A stretch of 20,564 nt of DNA from CAG-791 sp003447895 (GTDB taxonomy: Bacteria > Bacillota > Clostridia > Lachnospirales > Lachnospiraceae). The stretch's first letter is position 1. The number at the start of each line of letters is the position of its first letter. The notes under the pieces are model-generated. The model ran no database searches. It saw nothing but the letters and a program-made list of their open reading frames with translations, and was not told the origin of the DNA. The stretch is from positions 1-20,564 of the forward strand of contig CAMOMX010000032.1 in the NCBI GenBank assembly GCA_946620035.1, written 5' to 3'. The position numbers were made by a program, and so were the translations under genes. Shown piece by piece: positions 1-5,917 of the stretch.

Positions 1-729
1 GCCCGGCCTGCTTGATCTGCGCCCTGGCGGAGGAGATGGCGACCTCTTTGCGCCCCTTTGGGATCACTGCGTCAAAATAGGGATTCTCCGAGTCTGTTCC
101 CATAAGTGTCACTTCCAGGTTGTAGCCGAAGCGCTCTTTGTTCAATGTTTTGGCAAAGGCGGGGGTGCCGCCTTCGGGCACCTTTCGGTCCGGGAATTTG
201 TACATATATATGTACGCGAAGTGGGTGTCCGCCGGGTTGTCCACTTCCACGTGGCGGCACATGACATAACAGTCCACGGCAATGAAGACCAGGGCCAGTG
301 AGACATACAGGCCGACCGCCATCGTGAGGGCGGCGCGGAATTCCCGCAGCAGGCGGCGGATCCGAAAGCGGCCGATGAAGTCCATTCTGCCCAGGTTGAG
401 CTGCTTTCCGGATGCCTCTCTGCGGCCTCCGCGGAGGAGAAAGAGGGCCGTGCAGGACAGCTTCCTTCGGAGAGCTTTTCCCTCCGGTAATCGGAGAGCC
501 TGTCTCCTTTCATGCCGACGATCTCGGTGCCGTCGACTTTGATCGACCCGCCGTCCGGAACTTCCAGCCCGCCGATACAGTTGAGGAAGGTCGACTTCCC
601 GCTCCCGCTCGGGCCCTGAATCACACACATCTCTCCCTTTCCGACACCGGTACTGATGCCTTTGAGGACTTTCGTGCGGTTTTCTCCTTCGCCGTAGAAC
701 TTGATGAGGTCCTCCACTTCCAGAAACAT
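1..729 (-). pseudogene. Fused remnant of a MacB/FtsX-type ABC transporter: ATPase N-terminus joined out of frame to mid-permease
   Basis: Reading from 729, an ABC ATPase begins normally (MFLEVEDLIKFYGEGENRTK) with Walker A GPSGSGKST at residues 39-47, then stops resembling an ATPase after REKL (residue 86). The Q-loop, LSGGQ signature, Walker B and H-loop are all missing, and the frame runs through meaningless sequence to a stop near 142. From about 470 to base 1, a different minus-strand frame encodes permease-like sequence: KLSCTALFLLRGG, a hydrophobic helix (LTMAVGLYVSLALVFIAVDC), then an extracytoplasmic stretch containing FAYIYMYKFPDRKVPEGG. This resembles the middle of a large two-domain FtsX permease and continues past the window edge. 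A good RBS (AGGAGT, 735-740) and a strong promoter remain upstream. I infer a deletion joining the two genes at about 467-474. A sequencing error could explain the frame shift, but not the missing ATPase domains. Confidence 0.8.
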
Positions 730-797
730 TTGCTACTCCTGTCTTTTTTGTCCGTGCAGCCGACACATCGGCCTGTTAGTTAGTTAAGTCTATCCGA

Positions 798-826
798 ATT
801 ATAACTCTCAGAAGTGACATAAGCAA
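798..826 (-). promoter_or_regulatory. Sigma-A-type promoter of the ABC transporter remnant
   Basis: On the minus strand, TTGCTT (821-826) and a perfect TATAAT (798-803) are separated by exactly 17 bp, about 70 bp upstream of the ATPase start. Direct repeats GCAAGTT at 823-829 and 833-839 (10-bp period, plus-strand reading) overlap the -35 region and could be an activator or repressor site. Confidence 0.65.
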
Positions 827-896
827 GTTTCCGCAAGTTGCCTCCGCAAATCACACCGCAAAGGCCGCAAAAGGCGAGGCACAGGCAAAAGGCCCG

Positions 897-977
897 GTCA
901 AAAAAGTCAAAAAATAGTCCGTGGATGTGGGCGCATAAAGTGCGTATATATAATCAAACAGCCGGGAAGAACGGCTG
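897..977 (+). promoter_or_regulatory. Promoter and 5' leader region of the GG-leader/SH3 gene
   Basis: A TATAAT sits at 949-954 (within TATATAAT) with no convincing -35 hexamer 17 bp upstream, so the promoter may need an activator. Upstream are two perfect tandem copies of GTCAAAAAA (897-905 and 906-914) and a short dyad CGCA/TGCG (932-935, 941-944). Downstream, CAGCCG (959-964) and CGGCTG (972-977) form a six-pair hairpin with a seven-base loop in the predicted leader RNA. With the ABC promoter, these signals fill the gene-free stretch 730-1030. Confidence 0.45.
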
Positions 978-1030
978 CCAGACAACAAGCAGACATGATC
1001 AAAAGATTTAAAGATTGAGAGGATACTAAA

Positions 1031-1336
1031 ATGAGTGATATGGAAAACAAACTTACAAACGAAGCACTTGAGAACGTAACAGGCGGAAATGACGGCATGG
1101 GCGAAGGCACCTACAGTGTCAGAGATATCAACCCCATTTGGGTAAGAGTCACTTCTTCCTCCCTTAACTGCAGATACTGGCCCAACGGAAGGATCGCGAA
1201 GGTCTATGAGAGAGGCCACAAGCTCAAAGTCGACGGAATCACTACAGACGGCGAGTGGTACAGACTGTGGATCTACAATCCGGAAGGCGGCGAGTGCTAC
1301 GGATATATCTATAAGGCTTATACAGAGAGAATCTGA
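1031..1336 (+). CDS. Small exported protein: double-glycine leader plus bacterial SH3-like domain
   Basis: The 101-aa product starts with a leader, MSDMENKLTNEALENVTGG, of the kind cut after Gly-Gly by C39-peptidase ABC exporters of class II bacteriocins and related peptides. Cleavage after residue 19 would release 82 residues. Residues about 36-101 read as a bacterial SH3 (SH3_3-like) fold: LNCRYWPNGRIAKVYERGHKLKV, then DGEWYRLWI and YGYIYKAYTERI, matching the usual 'LNVRsGPs..kvi..l.kGdkv.V...dg.WykV...G.....YL' pattern. Cys47 and Cys89 could form a disulfide in the exported form. The start is supported by GAGAGG at 1017-1022. A strong terminator follows, so the gene is monocistronic. No C39 exporter is visible in the window. 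Leader and SH3 recognition are from memory of the families; exported status and function (bacteriocin, cell-wall binder, signal) are inference. Confidence 0.8.
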   Translation: MSDMENKLTNEALENVTGGNDGMGEGTYSVRDINPIWVRVTSSSLNCRYWPNGRIAKVYERGHKLKVDGITTDGEWYRLWIYNPEGGECYGYIYKAYTERI

Positions 1337-1353
1337 TAAGCTGCGCATCTTTT

Positions 1354-1384
1354 AAAAAAATCCGGCCGTGTGGCCGGATTTTTT
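1354..1384 (+). terminator. Intrinsic terminator after the GG-leader/SH3 gene
   Basis: A perfect 7-bp GC-rich stem, TCCGGCC (1361-1367) and GGCCGGA (1372-1378), with loop GTGT is flanked by seven A's and followed by six T's. It lies 18 bp after the stop codon and could also act on the opposite strand. Confidence 0.9.
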
Positions 1385-1393
1385 GCATTTTCC

Positions 1394-1470
1394 AGTTTAT
1401 GGTGCCAGGCACCATAAACTCGCACTTTATAAAGTTTATAAAAATTTTATGGTGCCTGGCACCATAAAAT
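1394..1470. repeat. Paired palindromic repeat, core GGTGCCnGGCACC
   Basis: There are two 27-nt perfect palindromes at 1394-1420 (centre A) and 1444-1470 (centre T), each built on TTTATGGTGCC/GGCACCATAAA. The 23-bp AT-rich spacer contains a third palindrome, ACTTTATAAAGT (1424-1435). Because the centre base differs, the two large palindromes are inverted copies of one another. The second ends one base from the DUF1295 stop codon. The same unit, including CACTTTATAAA, recurs at 20526-20564. It resembles REP-type elements mobilised by Y1 (RAYT/IS200-like) transposases, but no transposase is in the window. Confidence 0.8.
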
Positions 1471-1471
1471 C

Positions 1472-2266
1472 TCACGCGACCAGCCACTTATATTTCTCCA
1501 CGCTGTAGAGCGGGATAAAGGGGATTATGATCGGCGTGGTTTTTACATATTTCTGATATTCCGGGTCATCCCCGTATGTCCTGTTCTGTCGGATCTCCAG
1601 TCTTCTGGCCCCGCCGAACATGACGTAGATAATGCCGAGGTAGCCGACGAGCGCCGCGATCCACTGGAGCACGCCGTGCAGAGCCGGGATTCCACCGACA
1701 AAGACGCCCGTCCAGAACAGCATCTCGCCAACGTAGTTGGGGCACCGCACGATCCTGTACAGGCCGGTGTCCACAAACCGGCGCGGGTTCACTTTCTTGG
1801 CCGCGTTCTTCTGAAGATCCGCGCAGGTCTCGATCACAAGGCCGGCTGCACTGATCACAAGACCGACGATCAGAAACGCGTCCGTGCCCTTTCCGTTCGA
1901 AATTCTGAAGATGACCGGAGACGTCTCGCACACATACAGAAGCGCCGCGCTGATCCAGATCGCGCACTTGGCGCCGAAGCCCATGCCGTCGCCGGATTTG
2001 ATCTCCGTCTTCATCTTGTTGTTATAACTGGCGCTCTTGAGCTCCCTGTAGGCCAGGTACCCGCCCAGGCGAAGGCCGTACAGAACAAACAGGATCGAGG
2101 CGCAGACCGTCCCCGCCGAGAGTCCGGGCCCGCCCAGGATCAGGAGCGCCACGCCAATGGCCGCGACGGAGAAGCCGTAGCCGATCGAAATGAACCAGAC
2201 ATACTTTTTAAACCCTATGCTGCTAAATACTAATGCCACTATTGCCATGATCCAGAATAAACTCAT
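1472..2266 (-). CDS. DUF1295 / steroid 5-alpha-reductase-like integral membrane protein
   Basis: The 264-aa product is very hydrophobic, with roughly six or seven membrane segments. Its C-terminal part carries the DUF1295-type signature: GLYRIVRCPNYVGEMLFWTG, then the charged YGDDPEYQKYVKTTP and a terminal hydrophobic PIIIPFIPL. This region belongs to the same fold group as the C-terminal domain of steroid 5-alpha reductases and isoprenylcysteine methyltransferases; the reaction of bacterial DUF1295 proteins is not established. The start at 2266 follows a good AGGAG RBS (about 2274-2278). It begins 36 bp after the alpha/beta hydrolase stop on the same strand and is probably co-transcribed with it. 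Its TGA stop is one base from the palindromic repeat at 1444-1470. Confidence 0.85.
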   Translation of the reverse strand: MSLFWIMAIVALVFSSIGFKKYVWFISIGYGFSVAAIGVALLILGGPGLSAGTVCASILFVLYGLRLGGYLAYRELKSASYNNKMKTEIKSGDGMGFGAKCAIWISAALLYVCETSPVIFRISNGKGTDAFLIVGLVISAAGLVIETCADLQKNAAKKVNPRRFVDTGLYRIVRCPNYVGEMLFWTGVFVGGIPALHGVLQWIAALVGYLGIIYVMFGGARRLEIRQNRTYGDDPEYQKYVKTTPIIIPFIPLYSVEKYKWLVA

Positions 2267-2302
2267 GCTGTCTCTCCTTTTTTTAATCCAATCTCAAACC
2301 TG

Positions 2303-3181
2303 TCACTGCTCAGCCAGCCGCTCAGTTTCCGGCGCCGTTCCGCGGCAAATCCCGCGCCCGTCCCATTCCAGGCTCTCCACAAACTCCTCGATCAGCCCGT
2401 TCACGATTTCCGGCCGGTCCGTATTCGAGTTGTGCCCGGCGTCCCGGATCCACCGAATCGGAATCCCCGATTTTTTGTGCCAGGCCTTATTATAGCGGAT
2501 GCACGACCCGGCGTGATCCTCTTCCCCGCAGATCAGGAGCGCCGGACACCGGATTTCATAAGGAAGCCCCGCCTCGACCGCCTCTGCCAAAATCCTGTAG
2601 CCATGCCCTGCCAGCTGCGCATACCTCTCCTGATCCCCCTCGTAGGTCTTCATCATGGCGCGCATGAGCTTTCTCCCGTATTCGGAGACCGCCACCCCGT
2701 TCGTGCCTGTCCGGAGCAGGGCTTTCCAGGGATAATAGCGGTAAACCGGCTCCATCCTCCCAAGAAGCCAAATTTCGATTCCCGTCATGTACTCCCTCTG
2801 AAGGGGCGCCGAGTCGATCGCGACGAATCCCCGCAGCTTTGCCGGGAACTGCTGCGCGTAGGCCTGCCCCACATAGCCGCCCATGGACTGCCCGATGATC
2901 ACCGGCTTGTCAAAAGCTTCCCGCCTCAGAATTTCATCCAGCCATCCGGCCTTATTCATGAGTGAAAAGCTCATCTCAAAGGGCCAGGAGGCCGCGTGCC
3001 CCGGCGCGTCCCAGACAAGCAGGGGATATTTTCCCCTGAAATACGCCACCTGTCCGGCAAAAAGGCGGTGGTCCGCCGTGAGCCCGGGCAGAAAGACGAG
3101 CTGCGGCCCCGCAGCTTCCGCCTTCTTGTCCACCCAATAATGGATGTCTCCGCAGGATGTCGGGAAAGTCTTGTGCTTCAT
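2303..3181 (-). CDS. Alpha/beta hydrolase
   Basis: The 292-aa cytoplasmic product has a complete alpha/beta-hydrolase catalytic set: oxyanion-region FLPGLTADHRLF (30-41), nucleophile elbow GQSMGG with Ser99, acid Asp222 in CGEEDHAGS, and His250 in DAGHNSN. No signal peptide is seen. The start at 3181 (MKHKTFPTSCGDIHYWVDKK) is chosen over an upstream in-frame start because GAGGAGG lies just before it and the fold begins here. The substrate cannot be read from sequence; lipase/esterase-like, peptidase-like and haloperoxidase-like members look alike at this level. It is the first gene of a likely two-gene unit with the DUF1295 gene. Confidence 0.88.
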   Translation of the reverse strand: MKHKTFPTSCGDIHYWVDKKAEAAGPQLVFLPGLTADHRLFAGQVAYFRGKYPLLVWDAPGHAASWPFEMSFSLMNKAGWLDEILRREAFDKPVIIGQSMGGYVGQAYAQQFPAKLRGFVAIDSAPLQREYMTGIEIWLLGRMEPVYRYYPWKALLRTGTNGVAVSEYGRKLMRAMMKTYEGDQERYAQLAGHGYRILAEAVEAGLPYEIRCPALLICGEEDHAGSCIRYNKAWHKKSGIPIRWIRDAGHNSNTDRPEIVNGLIEEFVESLEWDGRGICRGTAPETERLAEQ

Positions 3182-3236
3182 ACTTTTCCTCCTCTCACAA
3201 TCTGACAAAGCCGGGTGCTGTATTTTCATTATGTCA

Positions 3237-3265
3237 ATTATATAAGAATTGCCCGAAGATGACAG
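3237..3265 (-). promoter_or_regulatory. Candidate promoter of the hydrolase-DUF1295 pair
   Basis: Minus strand: CTGTCA (3260-3265), 17-bp spacer, perfect TATAAT (3237-3242), about 55 bp upstream of the hydrolase start. Confidence 0.5.
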
Positions 3266-3333
3266 CCCAAAAAGCGCATCTTCATCGCCCCGGCGATCCG
3301 TTTCCGCCTTTTTACTCCCCGGAAATCTCCCTG

Positions 3334-3342
3334 TGCTATACT
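3334..3342 (+). promoter_or_regulatory. Extended -10 promoter of trmD
   Basis: TGCTATACT is a TGn-extended -10 element with no strong -35 hexamer, about 90 bp upstream of the trmD start. It implies a separate transcript for trmD. Confidence 0.5.
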
Positions 3343-3432
3343 GATTAGCAGGAAATTCCCGCGCCAGAGGCAGCCGGACAATACACAGGCATGAACTGCC
3401 GATTTCTTTCATCACCCAGAGAGGCACTTATC

Positions 3433-4209
3433 ATGAAAATCACATTTCTGACTATTTTTCCCCGGCTCTTCGACAGCTTTCTCGAGGCGCCCATCCCGCA
3501 GCGCGCCGTAAAAAAAGGCGTTCTGGAGATTCAGGTAGTGGATATAAAGGACTATTCGCCCGGAAGCTTTCGCCACATCGACGACTCGCCCTTCGGCGGC
3601 GGGCCGGGCATGGTGATGCGCTGCCAGCCGGTCCTGGACGCGCTCCGGGCCGTCCGAAAAGAGCAGTCTGACACCTCCGCCGCCTCCACGATCACCGCCG
3701 CGCTCTCACCCGCCGGTGCGCCCTTCGATCAAAAGACAGCACATCGCTTCGCCGGCCTCGGCCACCTGATCCTGCTCTGCGGCCACTACGAGGGCATGGA
3801 TGAGCGCATCTTCCGCCACGTGGACGAAGAGGTCTCCATCGGCGACTTCATCCTGACAGGCGGTGAGCTCGCCGCCATGGCCGTCGCGGACGCGGTGATA
3901 AGGCTCCTTCCCGGCGCGATCCGCTCAGAGAGCACGGGAGAGGAATCATTTGAAAACGGCCTTCTGGAGTACCCGCAGTACACCCAGCCGGCCGTCTATG
4001 ATGGTGAATCGGTTCCTGACGTTCTCCTGTCAGGCAATCATGAAAAAATACGAAAGTGGAGGCTGAAGGAGTCCCTTCGAAGGACGCTTCTGAGAAGGCC
4101 TGACCTTCTCGCGGAGAGGCCCCTCACAGAGGAGGAGAAAACTCTCCTTAAAGAGATCGAATCGGAGGAGCCTCTTTTAACAGAAAAGAGCTCCGGGAGC
4201 AGGCCCTGA
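3433..4209 (+). CDS. trmD: tRNA (guanine37-N1)-methyltransferase
   Basis: This SPOUT-family enzyme methylates G37 of tRNAs with S-adenosylmethionine, which prevents +1 frameshifting. The 258-aa product shows the family landmarks: MKITFLTIFPRLF at the N-terminus, DDSPFGGGPGMVM (50-62), the trefoil-knot cofactor motif GHYEGMDER (117-125), SIGDFILTGGELAAM (135-149), and the C-terminal VLLSGNHEKIRKWRLKESLRRT. The start at 3433 is favoured over an in-frame ATG at 3391 because AGAGAGG (3418-3424) precedes it and family alignment begins there. A variable insert of about 15 residues (80-95) and a C-terminal extension rich in Glu and Ser are present. It has its own promoter and converges on guaA 25 bp away. 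The usual neighbours rpsP, rimM and rplS are absent, so it may be relocated or a second copy. Confidence 0.93.
   Translation: MKITFLTIFPRLFDSFLEAPIPQRAVKKGVLEIQVVDIKDYSPGSFRHIDDSPFGGGPGMVMRCQPVLDALRAVRKEQSDTSAASTITAALSPAGAPFDQKTAHRFAGLGHLILLCGHYEGMDERIFRHVDEEVSIGDFILTGGELAAMAVADAVIRLLPGAIRSESTGEESFENGLLEYPQYTQPAVYDGESVPDVLLSGNHEKIRKWRLKESLRRTLLRRPDLLAERPLTEEEKTLLKEIESEEPLLTEKSSGSRP
4167..4194. other. Hairpin at the 3' end of trmD
   Basis: GGAG-c-CTCTTTT and AAAAGAG-CTCC form an 11-bp stem with one bulged base and a five-base loop inside the last codons of trmD. No U-tract follows on either strand, so it is not a canonical intrinsic terminator. It may protect mRNA 3' ends or act in the convergent trmD/guaA junction. 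Confidence 0.4.
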
Positions 4210-4234
4210 AGCCCCCTGTTTTATTTTCCTTGCG

Positions 4235-5836
4235 TTATTCCAGTTCGATCGTTCCCGGCGGTTTGCTGGTCAGATCGTAGAGAACGCGGTTGACGCCCTT
4301 CACCTCGCCTATGATCCGCGTCATGCAGGTCTGCAGCACATTCCACGGGATCTCCGCGGCCTCCGCCGTCATGAAGTCGCTCGTCAGGACGCCCCGAAGC
4401 GCAACTGCATAGTCATACGTGCGGCCGTCCCCCATGACACCGACAGACCGCATGTTGGTGAGCGCGGCAAAAAATTGTCCCTTCCCGGTGTCAATGCCGG
4501 CCTTTTCGAGTTCCTCCCGGAAGATAGCGTCAGCCTCCTGCACGATCCGTACCTTTTCCGCCGTGATGTCGCCGACGATCCGGACGCCCAGTCCGGGTCC
4601 CGGGAACGGCTGCCGGAAGACAAGATGCCTCGGAAGTCCCAGCTCGAGGCCGGTCTGTCTCACTTCATCCTTGAACAGCATCCGAAGCGGCTCGACGATC
4701 TCTTTGAAATCCACATGCTCGGGCAGGCCGCCGACATTGTGATGGGATTTGATCACGGCGCCGCCGTTTCCGGTTCCGCTCTCCACCACATCGGGGTAAA
4801 TTGTGCCCTGCGCCAGGAAGTCCACCTCCCCGATCTTCTTCGCCTCTTCTTCGAAGACGCTGATAAACTCAGCGCCGATGATCTTTCTCTTCATCTCGGG
4901 ATCCGTGATGCCGGCAAGCTTAATATAGAACCTCTCCTGCGCGTTCACGCGCACAAAGTTCAGCTCAAACGGCCCATCGGGTCCGAATACCGCTTCCACT
5001 TCATCCCCCTCGTTCTTGCGAAGAAGCCCGTGGTCAACAAAGACGCAGGTGAGCTGCTTTCCGACCGCCTTGGCGAGAAGGGCCGCTGCCACGGAGGAGT
5101 CAACACCGCCGGAAAGACCGAGCAGAACCTTGCCGTCACCGATCTTCTCCCGCAGTTCTTTCACTGTCGTCTCCACATAGGAGGACATCCTCCAGCTTCC
5201 TGTGCAGCCGCAGACCTCCATCACAAAGTTTTTCAGAAGCTGTGTGCCGAACGGGGTGTGTACCACCTCCGGGTGGAACTGCACGGCATAGAGCTTCCTG
5301 CCGGCGCTCTCCATAGCAGCCACCGGGCAGTTGTCCGTGTGCGCGGTGACCTTGAACCCCCTCGGAGGCTTCGCGATATAGTCGGTGTGGCTCATCCAGC
5401 AGACGGCCTCGGGCGCGGCGTTGTCGCCACATCCTTCTTCTGTGCCCGCGCTGTCTTTTCCGGAAATTTCCTTGAAGAGAGCCGAACCTGTGCACACACC
5501 GTCCAGCGCGATCCTGGTGCTTCCGTATTCGCTCACGGGCGCCGTCGCGACTTTGCCCCCCAGCTTGTGGGCCATGAGCTGGGATCCGTAGCAGATGCCC
5601 AGAACAGGAATTCCAAGGCCGAACAGGGCCGGGTCACAGGTCGGCGAGTCGGGTGCATAGACACTGTTGGGGCCGCCCGTGAGGATAATTCCTTTCGGGT
5701 GCATGGCCAGGATCTCGCCGGGCGTCTTTGTGTAGGGGTGAATCTCGCAGTAGACATTACATTCTCTGACTCTTCTTGCAATCAGCTGCTTGTACTGGCC
5801 GCCGAAGTCCAGAACGATGATCAGTTCTCTAGCCAT
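4235..5836 (-). CDS. guaA: GMP synthase (glutamine-hydrolysing)
   Basis: Converts XMP to GMP with glutamine and ATP, the last step of guanine nucleotide synthesis. The 533-aa protein has an N-terminal class I glutamine amidotransferase domain (Cys82 in GICYGSQLMAHKLGG, His188 and Glu190 in QFHPEVVHT), the ATP pyrophosphatase domain with PP-loop LSGGVDSS (241-248), and the C-terminal dimerisation region ending LYDLTSKPPGTIELE. The start at 5836 (MARELIIVLDFGGQ) follows an excellent AGGAG RBS. Between KEIS and WMSHTDYI there is an insert of about 20 residues (roughly 126-145, GKDSAGTEEGCGDNAAPEA) that most GuaA proteins lack, in the loop before the amidotransferase SHTD segment. It lies downstream of asnS in the same direction, separated by a stem-loop. 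Confidence 0.96.
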   Translation of the reverse strand: MARELIIVLDFGGQYKQLIARRVRECNVYCEIHPYTKTPGEILAMHPKGIILTGGPNSVYAPDSPTCDPALFGLGIPVLGICYGSQLMAHKLGGKVATAPVSEYGSTRIALDGVCTGSALFKEISGKDSAGTEEGCGDNAAPEAVCWMSHTDYIAKPPRGFKVTAHTDNCPVAAMESAGRKLYAVQFHPEVVHTPFGTQLLKNFVMEVCGCTGSWRMSSYVETTVKELREKIGDGKVLLGLSGGVDSSVAAALLAKAVGKQLTCVFVDHGLLRKNEGDEVEAVFGPDGPFELNFVRVNAQERFYIKLAGITDPEMKRKIIGAEFISVFEEEAKKIGEVDFLAQGTIYPDVVESGTGNGGAVIKSHHNVGGLPEHVDFKEIVEPLRMLFKDEVRQTGLELGLPRHLVFRQPFPGPGLGVRIVGDITAEKVRIVQEADAIFREELEKAGIDTGKGQFFAALTNMRSVGVMGDGRTYDYAVALRGVLTSDFMTAEAAEIPWNVLQTCMTRIIGEVKGVNRVLYDLTSKPPGTIELE

Positions 5837-5879
5837 GGATATCTCCTTTCTTATTTTTAAATGACCGTCAGATTCGCAA

Positions 5880-5916
5880 AGAGGCCGCCACATGCGTGGC
5901 AGCCTCTCTATTTTTT
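5880..5916. terminator. Stem-loop between asnS and guaA, partly terminator-like
   Basis: A 12-bp stem (5880-5891 with 5896-5907, one T/G mismatch, loop ATGC) sits 11 bp after the asnS stop. In the asnS direction it is followed only by TTTG, so termination there is probably incomplete. The better T-run (5911-5916) is on the plus strand, where no gene ends. It probably lowers read-through from asnS into guaA. Confidence 0.55.
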
Positions 5917-5917
5917 C

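Noticed and set aside
851..1348. Minus-strand open frame of 165 codons over the GG-leader gene
   Set aside because: It overlaps the plus-strand gene, promoter and leader entirely and would start at the terminator; the plus-strand frame has RBS, leader and fold.
1242..1487. Minus-strand small open frame across the palindromic repeat
   Set aside because: Its sequence is produced by reading through the palindromes (for example MVPGTIN); no RBS and no family.
4475..5860. Long plus-strand open frame (461 codons) opposite guaA
   Set aside because: It is a shadow of guaA codon usage on the antisense strand; guaA is complete with catalytic motifs.
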